Assembly (NCBI GenBank): GCA_015061085.1 | Contig: SUXG01000018.1 | Location: 1 to 46,132 of the forward strand | Length of the DNA: 46,132 nt | From: Bacteroidales bacterium | GTDB lineage: Bacteria > Bacteroidota > Bacteroidia > Bacteroidales > Muribaculaceae | Reading direction: 5' to 3' | Shown here: in pieces, positions 8,191 through 17,040 of the stretch | How positions within the stretch are numbered: the first letter of the stretch is position 1 | Layout of the letters: each line of letters opens with the position of its first letter | Notes under the pieces: generated by a model | What the model was told of the DNA's origin: nothing | The model's database searches: none | Seen by the model: only the letters and a program-made list of their open reading frames with translations | Made by a program: the position numbers and the translations under genes

Positions 8191-9774
8191 TTAGTTATTA
8201 AATTCTTTTATTATCCATTCTGTCAAGGTGCGTCGTTCGGTGGAGAAATTGACTCCTGCCATAAATAAGCGTTTGCCTGTCTGAATGTATGGTTTGAGGT
8301 ATTCTTTGTTCTCGATTTGGCTGATGGCAACTTCTGCCGAGCTGTCAAGCTTTAGCTCAAACACATAGACAGCTCTTTTTGTCTCAAGCACAGCATCGAT
8401 GCGACCAATTGCCGTTTTTACTTCCGAACGCATGTTGGCTCCAAACATTGTGAATAGGATGTAAAACATCGTATGGTAATGTTTTTCCTTGTAGTTTGGA
8501 TTTTTTTCGTGATGATCGTAGGGCAATGAGGCGAGGAATGTCTGCATCTCTTGGAGAGCTTTTTCTACGTCGTTGCGCACCACAGCCTGAGTGAAACGCA
8601 CCACCAACGACGAGTTATGTTGTGTGTTGACGCCTGTATAGTAGGGGAGCAACAGACGGAATAGTCCGAGCCTCACTTCCTTGTTTGGAATACCCAATCG
8701 ATAGGTGTTTGTCTCGTGGCAATAGTCGATGATTGTCACATAGCCACATTGATAGAGCATCGGGAGTGCGCTGTTGATTGCTTGTGTCGGCGCGTCAAAT
8801 TCCACAGCTTCGGCGTGGCAATCATCGAGCGATTCGATGTCGATGTCAAAGCGATTGATTTGCTCTAAAAGATAGGTCGGCGTGCCGGTGGAGAACCAAT
8901 GCGCTCCGAATTCTTTCTGTTCCAAAGCTGTCACAAGGCTGAATGGATTATAGACGCTGACAGCTTTTTTGCTAAACCGATAGCCTTCGTAAAACTCTTT
9001 GAGCTTGCATAGCGTTTGCTTTTGTGTCAGCATGTTGCGACGAGCCATTTCGGCTATTCCCTCTTTGAAATTTGCGACCATTTCGGCGTGAGTGATGCCA
9101 CACAGCGTCGCATATTCCGGCATCATGCTGATGTTGACAAGGTTGTTGAGAGTGCTGAATATGCTTAGTTGAGAGAATTTTGTGATGCCGGTGATGAAGA
9201 CAAAGCGTAGTATCTCTTCGCATGACTTGATTGGCGAGAAGAAATCCATCAAGACGCGATGAATGTCTTCAAGGTTATCCTCTTTGCATAGATTATTTAG
9301 CAATGGCGCATCATATTCGTCGATGATAATCACCGGCTTTTGGTCGCATTTCTTGTGGGCTTTGAGCAACAACTCTTTCAGACATGTTCCCGGCGAAGCA
9401 TTATCGCTTGTCTGCCCGTAAAGCTCGGTGTATTGGCTCAATTGGCTGTATAGCTCGGTTTGGAATTGAGAGATGGTCTTGTCTTTGGCTGTCGAAAGGT
9501 CGAAATAAAACACCGGAAACGAAATCCATTCATCGACGAGACATTCGGCTGCAAGTCCTTTGAATAGTTTCTTTTCGCCACGAAAATAGCTTGCAAACGT
9601 GCTTGCTGTCAGCGATTTGCCAAAACGTCGTGGTCGGCTCAAAAAGACGTATTTATAATTGCAGGCTATTTGGTGGATGAGGTCTGTCTTGTCCACATAT
9701 AGCCAACAATCTTCGATTATGCTTCGAAAGGATTGGATGCCGATTGGGTATCGTATTGCTTTCGCTTGCGCCAT
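8191..9774 (-). CDS. AAA-ATPase-like protein with C-terminal PD-(D/E)XK nuclease-like domain
   Basis: This 527-aa protein belongs to a very abundant Bacteroidales family (AAA-ATPase_like plus PDDEXK_9). It opens with YPIGIQSFRSIIEDCWLYVDKTDLI, and the Walker A-like loop is FLSRPRRFGKSLTAS, near residues 44-58. The Walker B-like strand is PVIIIDEYDAPL near residue 150. The C-terminal domain carries GRIDAVLETKRAVYVFELKLD, where D and ExK match the nuclease core. Cellular role is unknown; defence or mobile-element association has been suggested for the family. It has its own consensus promoter. Confidence 0.9.
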   Translation of the reverse strand: MAQAKAIRYPIGIQSFRSIIEDCWLYVDKTDLIHQIACNYKYVFLSRPRRFGKSLTASTFASYFRGEKKLFKGLAAECLVDEWISFPVFYFDLSTAKDKTISQFQTELYSQLSQYTELYGQTSDNASPGTCLKELLLKAHKKCDQKPVIIIDEYDAPLLNNLCKEDNLEDIHRVLMDFFSPIKSCEEILRFVFITGITKFSQLSIFSTLNNLVNISMMPEYATLCGITHAEMVANFKEGIAEMARRNMLTQKQTLCKLKEFYEGYRFSKKAVSVYNPFSLVTALEQKEFGAHWFSTGTPTYLLEQINRFDIDIESLDDCHAEAVEFDAPTQAINSALPMLYQCGYVTIIDYCHETNTYRLGIPNKEVRLGLFRLLLPYYTGVNTQHNSSLVVRFTQAVVRNDVEKALQEMQTFLASLPYDHHEKNPNYKEKHYHTMFYILFTMFGANMRSEVKTAIGRIDAVLETKRAVYVFELKLDSSAEVAISQIENKEYLKPYIQTGKRLFMAGVNFSTERRTLTEWIIKEFNN

Positions 9775-9793
9775 TTGTTTTCTTATTGGGCTA

Positions 9794-9825
9794 CAAAGAT
9801 AGCAAATCGTTGCTTTAAATACAAA
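9794..9825 (-). promoter_or_regulatory. Promoter of the AAA-ATPase-like gene
   Basis: Minus-strand TTTG (9825-9822), a 20-bp spacer and TATCTTTG (9801-9794) match the consensus. The -33 element abuts a 20-bp palindrome that may act as operator. Confidence 0.7.
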
Positions 9826-9843
9826 TTTATTTGCAAATAAATT
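9824..9843. repeat. Perfect 20-bp palindrome
   Basis: AATTTATTTG is followed directly by its exact complement CAAATAAATT. The site overlaps the -33 element of the AAA-ATPase-like gene and lies 48 nt after the stop of the receptor-kinase gene. It could be an operator or part of a terminator. Confidence 0.6.
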
Positions 9844-9890
9844 GTGGGTATGAGCTTTGTGCTTAGCTATTTAGTATTTGAGGCGTGGGT

Positions 9891-11513
9891 CTATAGGTCG
9901 CCTACGATACGCATCTGTCCCCATTGCTCGGCATCGCGATAGGCTTCGACCGACTCTGCCGGAACGTGCAGCGTGACTTTTTGAGGATTGCGATGTATCG
10001 GTAGGACCTGTTGAGGCTCGATAGCATAGTTGTAGATGTCGGTCAGACTGTCGCATCCGAAGAAAACGTAGCAACCTATCTCTTTGACATTCTGAGGGAT
10101 AGCGATTTCTTTTAGCGAACTGCAATTCCAGAATACACCTCGTTCTATCTTCTCGAGAGTCGTTGGCAATATTACGTCACGCAGTCGTCCGCAATTGCCG
10201 AATGCGTCAAGCTCGATGGTTTTGACTCCTTCCGGAATTATGACTTCCTTGATTTGGCAGCCGGCTGCCAGCCCCATCGAAATCACCGTAATCGAATCCG
10301 GCAGATCCAGATACATCGCCTTGTTGCAACCGTGAAAAGCGTTGTAGTCGATATGTTTGACTGAATTCGGAATGTCGATGGATGTCAGATTGGTGCACCC
10401 GATAAAAGCTTCTTTGCCGATTTCGGTGATGCTCTCAGGTATATAGACCGACTTGATGAATTTCTTGTTCTTGAAAGCATCGTCGGCTATCTTGGTGACG
10501 CGATAGGTTTCGCCATTGATGTTGACCTCAGGACGAATGTAGATGTTGGGGTTTTCGCTGGCGCTGACCACCATGCAATTTTTCTCTTCGTCATCGATGA
10601 TGCGATAATAGATGTGGGTTTGGTTTAGGTCATATTCGACATTGACCGGCATCAGTTCAAAGCTGTCCCACCACGATAATACTTCCTCATTGTAGCTCAA
10701 TGATTTGAATGCGACATATATGACTATTCCGACAATGCCGGCTATCAGTGTCTTGTGGATATTGTGGCTGCGACGATTGATGAGTCGTGCGATCTCGTCG
10801 GTGGTCTGAATTCTGTCGGCTTGATTGGTTTTCAAGCACTTAAGCATTATCTTGGAGTAGATGTTCGGTAGCGAATAAGTCGAACTCTTCCCGATATATT
10901 CGATGATTTTGCCGATGCCGTAGATGTCGGTTGAGACGTCTAATCTTCCGCCAGTCGTGTGTTCGGGTGAGGCATAGTCTTTGGTCGCTCCTGCCGATGT
11001 GCTGAACGAGTCGGTGAAGCAAAAGCCGAGGTCGATGAGTTTCAAGTCGTTGTTGACTTGTGTTATCATTATGTTTCCGGGCTTGAGGTCGCTGAAGACA
11101 ATGTGGCTTTCGTGCAGGCATTTCAATGCGCTGAGCAGCTGATTGAAAAACTTGTCGAGATTTGCCCTGTGTTTGAAATAGTCGGGATGCGATTTGATGA
11201 AACAGTCGAGTGTCTCGCCGACGATGTTTTCCATCAGAATGTAGCAGTCGTCATCATTATTGACGACATCGTGGTAGGCTACGATATTGGGGTGCTTGAT
11301 GTTTGAGCCGACGGTGTATTCTTTGACATACAGATTGCGATAGAGTGGGGAGACCAAGTATTCGTTTTTCAGGCGTTTCAGAAAATACTCTTTGCCGTTT
11401 GTGTTGGCGATGTAGGATTGCGAAGTGCCTCCGCCATTGCCGATTTCCTTGACGGTGTCAAAACCATTGATGCCTTCGTGCGTATTTTTCGAGATGAAAT
11501 CTGAAGCGTCCAT
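9891..11513 (-). CDS. Transmembrane Ser/Thr kinase with BspA-type leucine-rich repeat ectodomain
   Basis: This 540-aa protein has three parts. Residues 18 to about 245 are a Hanks-type kinase: glycine loop GNGGGT (25-30), ATP lysine K46, helix-C E65, catalytic-loop SDLKPGN with D142, DLG in place of DFG (161-163) and SPE in place of APE (182-184). The HRD motif reads FSD, but the catalytic Asp is kept, so activity is likely. A single membrane helix follows (about 254-271). Residues from about 330 are BspA-type LRR_5 repeats (IPESITEIGKEAFIGCTNL and similar units), predicted to be outside the cytoplasm. The arrangement parallels receptor kinases and PASTA kinases, with LRR as the sensor. It lies 24 nt after the HTH-like gene, in the same operon. 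Confidence 0.9.
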   Translation of the reverse strand: MDASDFISKNTHEGINGFDTVKEIGNGGGTSQSYIANTNGKEYFLKRLKNEYLVSPLYRNLYVKEYTVGSNIKHPNIVAYHDVVNNDDDCYILMENIVGETLDCFIKSHPDYFKHRANLDKFFNQLLSALKCLHESHIVFSDLKPGNIMITQVNNDLKLIDLGFCFTDSFSTSAGATKDYASPEHTTGGRLDVSTDIYGIGKIIEYIGKSSTYSLPNIYSKIMLKCLKTNQADRIQTTDEIARLINRRSHNIHKTLIAGIVGIVIYVAFKSLSYNEEVLSWWDSFELMPVNVEYDLNQTHIYYRIIDDEEKNCMVVSASENPNIYIRPEVNINGETYRVTKIADDAFKNKKFIKSVYIPESITEIGKEAFIGCTNLTSIDIPNSVKHIDYNAFHGCNKAMYLDLPDSITVISMGLAAGCQIKEVIIPEGVKTIELDAFGNCGRLRDVILPTTLEKIERGVFWNCSSLKEIAIPQNVKEIGCYVFFGCDSLTDIYNYAIEPQQVLPIHRNPQKVTLHVPAESVEAYRDAEQWGQMRIVGDL

Positions 11514-11537
11514 ATTGCTTTGTTAATCGCTTGAAAA

Positions 11538-12140
11538 TCAGAATGTTGAATTACCCCCCCGATTTGATTCGTTGCTGCGACGGATTTCGTATTTGATGCC
11601 TCCTTCTTTGCCGCAGATGTAGCTTGTCGGCGCCATGTCGCCATGTAGCAGACGGTTGAGATAGAGTGGATAATTGTTGATAAAACATCCGCAGCTGAAT
11701 GTGTCGCCGACATCGAGCTTTGAATTGAGCGATTGAGTGACAACAAACATGTCCTGTCCCAAGAATTTGACCTCCACAATTCGGTCGGGAAGCCATTTGA
11801 GGGTGATGATGTCGCCGGGCATTAATTGCGAAGTGAAAAGGTGCGAATTTTTGATAAAATCGCTTGAGGCTGTTTCATCTTTATGTCGAAGAAATGCTGC
11901 ATAGTCCTGATAGCCTAAAAGCAGGGCGAGCGAGTCGAGAGTAAACATGCGGGGACGATAGTCGCTCTCGGTATTGACATAGCCCCACAGACGTTTGAGC
12001 GTCGATACTGAGATGTTGGCATGCACGGTGCGTTGAATTTCATTCGACAAGAAGTCAAAGTCGCGAGGAGTTGTCACTCTGCGTTGAAATTTCTGCTCTA
12101 CGGCTTCTATAAGCTCTGCGTATATGTTATCCGGCGTCAT
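11538..12140 (-). CDS. HTH-like regulatory protein upstream of the receptor kinase
   Basis: This 200-aa cytoplasmic protein has no signal peptide. Residues 1-85 contain a helical segment (ISVSTLKRLWGYVNTESDYRPRMFTLDSLALLLGYQDYAAFL) typical of an XRE/HTH-like domain found at the N-terminus of many Bacteroidetes regulatory proteins. Residues 100-195 look beta-rich (GDIITLKWLPDRIVEVKFLGQDMFVV) with two cysteines in SCGCF. Its position as first gene of a kinase operon and next to a box-rich divergent promoter suggests a regulator of that promoter or a kinase partner; DNA binding is inferred. A G7 tract on the coding strand sits eight codons from the end. Confidence 0.75.
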   Translation of the reverse strand: MTPDNIYAELIEAVEQKFQRRVTTPRDFDFLSNEIQRTVHANISVSTLKRLWGYVNTESDYRPRMFTLDSLALLLGYQDYAAFLRHKDETASSDFIKNSHLFTSQLMPGDIITLKWLPDRIVEVKFLGQDMFVVTQSLNSKLDVGDTFSCGCFINNYPLYLNRLLHGDMAPTSYICGKEGGIKYEIRRSNESNRGGNSTF

Positions 12141-12356
12141 ATTTTAATCTTTAATACTTTTCTTCTCGTTGCAAAGTTAGCAATATTTGTTGACTAATCG
12201 GTTGTTTGCTCGTCGATAAAATCAAAATGAACCAAAATATACCTGTTCATCATTATATTTCGTTGTGAAATGAACCAAAATGAACCATATCAAATCAATT
12301 AAATCATGCTAATTTTGCGATCATTAACTAAAATAATATTTTAAATTATACAAATT
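12141..12356. promoter_or_regulatory. Divergent regulatory region with repeated ATGAAC boxes
   Basis: ATGAACC occurs at 12227-12233, 12270-12276 and 12280-12286, and an inverted GTTCAT at 12245-12250. The last two direct copies are exactly 10 bp (one helical turn) apart. A -7 element TAACTTTG serves the leftward HTH-kinase operon (12179-12172), and TAATTTTG serves the rightward BspA gene (12310-12317). Neither has a TTTG at the -33 position; the box at 12280-12286 ends right where the rightward -33 should be. This suggests activator-dependent promoters. Confidence 0.55.
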
Positions 12357-14348
12357 ATGAGAAAACTATTACTCTTATTAACTGTATTACTCTCTTCGTT
12401 GGTAAGTAATGCGGCTGTATGGACAGCCTATTTTCAAGAAGAGGATTGTATGTCTTATTGGGATAATCTACTTCGTTATGATCGTCCTTTCGCGTATGTG
12501 TGGGATTCGTATGATGGTACAGAATATCTTGGTGAGTGGCCCGGTAAGCAAATGAAGAAGGCCGACAATGGTATGTGGATGATACAATTAGAGTTGCCTC
12601 ACACTATCGTCGAACCGATGATTATCTTCAACGATGGTAACGGAGGTAGTCGTGGTCAGACTACCGACCTTGTCTTTTATGATATGGCAGTATATGGCTA
12701 TATGGGTTATGAGACTACTCTTCTTCCTGATTATTTTGAAGTTGATGGTATCTTCTATCGTGTAATTGAAGACAAGAATGTTGAGGTGACTTTTAAAGGT
12801 GAATCCTACATGAGTTATGAGAACGAGTATTCCGGTTCGGTAAATATCCCATCAAGCGTTTCTTATGGTGGTGTTGACTATAATGTAAAAGCAATCGGTA
12901 ATTATGCTATGAAACTATGCGAAAATGTGACTTCTGTCACTATCCCTTCATCGGTGAAATCTATCGGCGAAAGTTCGTTCTGGGGTTGTTCGAAATTAGC
13001 GCAACTTCCGGCGATGGAGTCAGTTTCTACTATCGGCGAAGCTGCTTTTGCAGGATGTAAGAGCATCACATCGATTGTTCTTCCTAACTGTGTGACTGAG
13101 CTCTCTAAAGACGTCTTTGGTCTTTGCTCCGCTTTGAAAGAAGCAACACTCAACGACAATATCTCATCGATGCCTCGCGGTGTGTTCTGGGATTGTCCTA
13201 ATCTTCAGAAAGTGACTATCGGCAAATCGGTAAATAATATCGCTGAATATTGCTTCTCAGGATGTTCAAAATTGGCGGAGGTTTACTGCATGCCGACTAA
13301 AGCTCCAAAGCTCAATTCTGTAGCTTTTGATAACTACAAGCCGACTATCTATGTTCAAGAAGGCTCTTATAATTCTTACGCTTCGGCTGCTGTATGGAAA
13401 AATTTCAGCATTGTGGAAATGGTGGAAGAAAAACCTAACGAACCTCTTGAGCCTTCCGACCTTACATATATTAAGATATCAAAAACAACAGTCGAAGTAA
13501 CAAGTGCATCTTCTGGCTATTATAGTGGGGATATCGTGATCCCTGAAACAGTAGAGATAGATGGTGTTACATACACTGTTACATCAATCGGACAAAAGGC
13601 ATTTAGTAAATGTGTAGATATGACATCTATCTTTATACCTAATACGGTAAAGAAAATCGGAATAAGTGCGTTCTATAGTTGTAATTCGTTGACTAAGATT
13701 AACATTCCTTCTTCTGTTACTAAAATTGCTGCAGGCGCGTTCGATAGTTGTAGTAAACTCAAATCGGTGGTTCTTCCTTATGGATTGAAAGAATTGGAGA
13801 CATCGTTGTTCCAACATTGTCACGCATTAGAGTCAGTGACCATACCGGAAAGCGTCAACAAGATAGAAGCATGGGTGTTCTATGATTGCAAGTCGCTCAG
13901 GTCAATTGCCATTCCTGATGCCGTTACATTTATGGATGGTGCTACGTTTTGCGATTGCACATCTCTTGAAGAGGTGCGCCTAAGCAGTCAATTATCGACT
14001 TTGGAGCCTCGTTCGTTTGAGAATTGCTCTTCATTGCGCAAGATTATCTCTCCTGCTGTGGTGCCTCCTGTGGTTAAATCAGAAGATTGCTTCAATTATT
14101 TTTCTGCTACTGTCTATGTGCCGGTAGGTTCGCGTCTCGACTATAAGAAAGCCAATATTTGGAAAAAATTTGCCGACATAGTTGAAGATGCGTCTGTCGG
14201 TGTCGGTGTCATCGAGTCGGAAAATACTACGGCTGACGTTTATAATCTTGCCGGTGTATTAGTGTTGCGTAATGCCACTACCGAACAGATTAAAAATCTC
14301 GATAGAGGCGTATATATCGTCGGTAGGAAGAAAATTTTTGTAAAATAA
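12357..14348 (+). CDS. Secreted CBM26-like / BspA-type leucine-rich repeat surface protein
   Basis: This 663-aa protein has a signal peptide (MRKLLLLLTVLLSSLVSNA). Residues about 22-120 resemble a starch-binding module 26: AYVWDSYDGTEYLGEWPGKQM, GMWMIQL and IIFNDGNGGSRGQTTDL carry the aromatic and Asn/Asp pattern. Two blocks of BspA LRR_5 repeats follow (about 125-360 and 370-600), with the recurring pattern SVTIPSSVKSIGESSFWGC. The last 40 residues (VYNLAGVLVLRN..LDRGVYIVGRKKIFV) look like a type IX secretion C-terminal sorting tail. A role in glycan or host adhesion is inferred. It diverges from the kinase whose ectodomain has the same repeat type. Confidence 0.88.
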   Translation: MRKLLLLLTVLLSSLVSNAAVWTAYFQEEDCMSYWDNLLRYDRPFAYVWDSYDGTEYLGEWPGKQMKKADNGMWMIQLELPHTIVEPMIIFNDGNGGSRGQTTDLVFYDMAVYGYMGYETTLLPDYFEVDGIFYRVIEDKNVEVTFKGESYMSYENEYSGSVNIPSSVSYGGVDYNVKAIGNYAMKLCENVTSVTIPSSVKSIGESSFWGCSKLAQLPAMESVSTIGEAAFAGCKSITSIVLPNCVTELSKDVFGLCSALKEATLNDNISSMPRGVFWDCPNLQKVTIGKSVNNIAEYCFSGCSKLAEVYCMPTKAPKLNSVAFDNYKPTIYVQEGSYNSYASAAVWKNFSIVEMVEEKPNEPLEPSDLTYIKISKTTVEVTSASSGYYSGDIVIPETVEIDGVTYTVTSIGQKAFSKCVDMTSIFIPNTVKKIGISAFYSCNSLTKINIPSSVTKIAAGAFDSCSKLKSVVLPYGLKELETSLFQHCHALESVTIPESVNKIEAWVFYDCKSLRSIAIPDAVTFMDGATFCDCTSLEEVRLSSQLSTLEPRSFENCSSLRKIISPAVVPPVVKSEDCFNYFSATVYVPVGSRLDYKKANIWKKFADIVEDASVGVGVIESENTTADVYNLAGVLVLRNATTEQIKNLDRGVYIVGRKKIFVK

Positions 14349-14356
14349 TTAAATTC

Positions 14357-14396
14357 CGATAGCGAAGAGTCCTAACGATTGGATTCTTCGCTATCG
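14357..14396 (+). terminator. Hairpin after the BspA gene
   Basis: Arms CGATAGCGAAGAGTCC (14357-14372) and GGATTCTTCGCTATCG (14381-14396) pair over 16 positions with one G-U, around an 8-nt loop. It follows the BspA stop by 8 nt. There is no T-tract, so it may act as a processing or terminator stem. The same stem recurs at 17037. Confidence 0.6.
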
Positions 14397-14633
14397 CATA
14401 ATAACCTGAGATTAGAAAATATATAAACGCTAATTAAATTTGGAAATTAATATAAGTTTCCCTTAAATATTAATCATATAAATAACGAATATGAAAAGAC
14501 TATCTTTCAAATGGATATTGCCGGTGGTGGCAATGCCAATGTTGATGGCGAGTTGCAACAGTGATGAACCTCGCCCGGAAATCCAACAGTATGTAACTAT
14601 CGACCGCGTCGGCGTCGGTGAACTCCAAACTCG
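14359..14633 (+). repeat. 275-bp direct repeat, copy 1 (leader + fimbrillin N-terminus)
   Basis: This segment matches 17037-17311 at constant offset 2,678 with only four mismatches and no gaps. The first 132 bp (hairpin, leader, promoter-like element) are identical. All four differences fall in the coding part. The repeat ends abruptly after codon 47 of the fimbrillin, at ..LQTR. Confidence 0.95.
14435..14442 (+). promoter_or_regulatory. -7-like element of fimbrillin unit 1
   Basis: TAAATTTG fits TAnnTTTG and lies about 48 nt before the ATG. No TTTG is found at the expected -33 position (14411-14414 reads ATTA), so the promoter is either weak or activator-dependent. It recurs unchanged at 17113-17120. 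Confidence 0.4.
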
Positions 14634-15417
14634 TGGCGAAATCGAAGCTACAGACAATTTTATGAAAAACAGAAGTGCAATTCAGTTGTGGTTTGATTCA
14701 GGCAAAGATGATGCACGCTACAATGCATCAAATATGATATGGCGTTGTGACGGGTCTAAATGGTCGTCGGAAACTCCGCTGTTGTGGGGTGGTGGCTCTG
14801 CGAAATATATTGCATTATGTGCGGATAAAGAAATTTACTCCGGGGAATCAGAGTTCGGTTTTCAAGATTTTATAGATGACAATAAATTTATATTGAATGG
14901 TTATTTTATGCAGGGGTATGATAAATCAAAGTGGAATGATTTGTTGGTGGCACAAGGCACTGCGACAGATGCATCGCTCGATTTGAAGTTTACGCATGCC
15001 ATGGCAAAAGTCAGGATTAATACCAACATCTTATCATCTAATGCAGGTAGTAATATCTCGTCAAAATTTTTCAATCTTTATACAACAGCAGATTGCTCTG
15101 TGAGTGTAACAGATGGTTTAAAATATAATTTTGACAATCATATGACTGACGAACAATCTTTTACGGCTGATGTGACAGGAGAATATTATAGCTGTGAAAC
15201 ATTGGTTATACCACAAAGTGTTGATGGATTGTTGCTTAAAATTTATTTATCACAATCAGAAGAGTATGTAGTGAGATTTGACAATACTCAGACTTTTGAA
15301 GTAGGAAAGATTTATGAATACGATGTCGTAGTAGGAGATTCAAAGGCAGAATTGAAAAATATCACTATCTCTCAATGGGATGATGAAGAAAATGCCGGAA
15401 ATTTTGTGACTGAATGA
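14491..15417 (+). CDS. Fimbrillin family lipoprotein (unit 1, type A)
   Basis: This 308-aa protein has a lipoprotein signal ending MLMASC (Cys22), followed by NSDEP; acidic residues just after the Cys fit the Bacteroidetes surface-export signal. The Mfa/Fim-like domain shows the marker ASLDLKFTHAMAKVRINTNI near residues 163-180 and closes with KNITISQWDDEE. It is predicted to be a surface fimbrial subunit or tip adhesin. It is followed 42 nt later by a larger type B fimbrillin. Its first 47 residues are almost identical to those of the copy at 17169, whereas the rest diverges strongly. Confidence 0.85.
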   Translation: MKRLSFKWILPVVAMPMLMASCNSDEPRPEIQQYVTIDRVGVGELQTRGEIEATDNFMKNRSAIQLWFDSGKDDARYNASNMIWRCDGSKWSSETPLLWGGGSAKYIALCADKEIYSGESEFGFQDFIDDNKFILNGYFMQGYDKSKWNDLLVAQGTATDASLDLKFTHAMAKVRINTNILSSNAGSNISSKFFNLYTTADCSVSVTDGLKYNFDNHMTDEQSFTADVTGEYYSCETLVIPQSVDGLLLKIYLSQSEEYVVRFDNTQTFEVGKIYEYDVVVGDSKAELKNITISQWDDEENAGNFVTE

Positions 15418-15459
15418 AAATCAGCAATAATTAATAAACAACTATAAATAAAATCTAAT

Positions 15460-17040
15460 ATGAAATCAAATAAATATATCGGAGGATTAATTGTTGCAAT
15501 GTTGATGGCATCTTCTTGTAACAATGATGATATGCCTCAAGTGGAAAATGACAATAATGTTAAAGTGTCAGCCACAGTATCCGGAATGCAGACGAGAGCA
15601 AATGCAGAGGGTAATGGCGGAAGTTTTTCTGCAGGAGACAAAATCGTCTTGACAAATATCACCAATAATACGACTGCTACTTATGTCACAACAGATGGTA
15701 ACAACTCATTTACTCCGGAAGGAGAAGATGCAGTGACTTGGCAACCAAGTGTAAAGAATAGTTTTCAAGCCTACAGCCCGGCATCAGCATCATACGAATC
15801 GTTCGAAATCCCGTCAGACCAAAGCACTGTGGATGGAATTCGTTCTGCCGATTGGTTGAAGGCTGAGGCTTTGAATGTTGTCCGTCCGAATGATGCGACA
15901 TTGGCAATTAATTTCAAACACCAATTGGCTAAGGTGACAATGACTATCAACGAATACACCGGTAGCATGGCAGGTGCTAATGTGGCAAGCTATACTCCGA
16001 CAGATGTGGTGCTTAATTCGGCAGCTAAAATTGCCGGTAATGGTGCCGAATATGGATTGCACGCTATTGCTCCTTATGTGGTAGTGGATAATTCAGCCGG
16101 CAAACATTCGTTTGTGGCGCTTGTAGCCCCACAAGCTTATAAGTCGGGAGATATATTCATGTCGTTCTCTCTCAACGGTAGAACATATAAAGTGATGGCT
16201 AATTCTGATCTTTGTAAGGCAGACTATTTGAAAGCAGGAAAGAATTATTGCTTCAATCTTACAGTAGAGGGAGTGGAAGAGGTTAGTATTGGTAGCGTAA
16301 GCGTTCTCGATTGGGAGCAAGGAGATGTGGTTAACAATATTGGAGGCAATCTTTCTACCCCTTATCAAGAGTGTACACTGACAGTAGATCCGAATGATCC
16401 TACTCATGCGATAATCCAGTGTGACAGCTATGGCGATATTACGAATGGTATATATACTAATATGCCTTCTGGTATAACAGATGTAACGATTAAAGGATGC
16501 CCAAAAACTTATTGTTTTAATATTAATTACGGTGGTTTATACATTTCATTTGTAGAAGACTATAATGTTGTTATGGAGGATGTTGAAAAAATTATATATG
16601 CAAATAATTATTTAAGTTCTAAAATTATGACATTCCCAGATGCTACTACGTTGTCGTTAATGTGTGGAGGATATGTTGATGAATATCAATACAATTATCA
16701 TCCGGTGACCAGTACTATAAAAGCATTAAAACCATTGGAGTATGTATCCTCTTTGATTACAGATTATACTTGCTTTCTTAAATATGATCCAAGTTATCCT
16801 ATTGAGACAATTCCTAATAACAGCAAGTCGGAAATGACGTTGTATTTGAGTGCTAATCAAAAGAAAATGGCATTAGAAGAAGTGATAAAGTCCTATATAT
16901 CTCCTTATATTTCATCAGTCTATGATGATCTGTACATTTATCGTCCAACTGATGAGAATTTCTGGGCGTCAGGAGAAACTGAAAAGTCAAATTTTGAGTT
17001 CTGCGGTATCACATACAAAAAAATAATTAAAATCCAATAG
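15460..17040 (+). CDS. Fimbrillin family lipoprotein (unit 1, type B)
   Basis: This 526-aa protein has a lipoprotein signal MLMASSC followed by NNDD, suggesting surface exposure. The fimbrillin-like N-terminal half contains VSATVSGMQTRANAEG, PSDQSTVDGIRSADWLKA and the marker LAINFKHQLAKVTMTINEY. After VSVLDWEQGD comes a second region of about 220 aa with no recognised domain, ending FEFCGITYKKIIKIQ. The gene at 18096 is a paralog with the same plan. The TAG stop lies inside the left arm of the repeated hairpin, so the gene ends exactly at a duplication boundary. Confidence 0.83.
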   Translation: MKSNKYIGGLIVAMLMASSCNNDDMPQVENDNNVKVSATVSGMQTRANAEGNGGSFSAGDKIVLTNITNNTTATYVTTDGNNSFTPEGEDAVTWQPSVKNSFQAYSPASASYESFEIPSDQSTVDGIRSADWLKAEALNVVRPNDATLAINFKHQLAKVTMTINEYTGSMAGANVASYTPTDVVLNSAAKIAGNGAEYGLHAIAPYVVVDNSAGKHSFVALVAPQAYKSGDIFMSFSLNGRTYKVMANSDLCKADYLKAGKNYCFNLTVEGVEEVSIGSVSVLDWEQGDVVNNIGGNLSTPYQECTLTVDPNDPTHAIIQCDSYGDITNGIYTNMPSGITDVTIKGCPKTYCFNINYGGLYISFVEDYNVVMEDVEKIIYANNYLSSKIMTFPDATTLSLMCGGYVDEYQYNYHPVTSTIKALKPLEYVSSLITDYTCFLKYDPSYPIETIPNNSKSEMTLYLSANQKKMALEEVIKSYISPYISSVYDDLYIYRPTDENFWASGETEKSNFEFCGITYKKIIKIQ

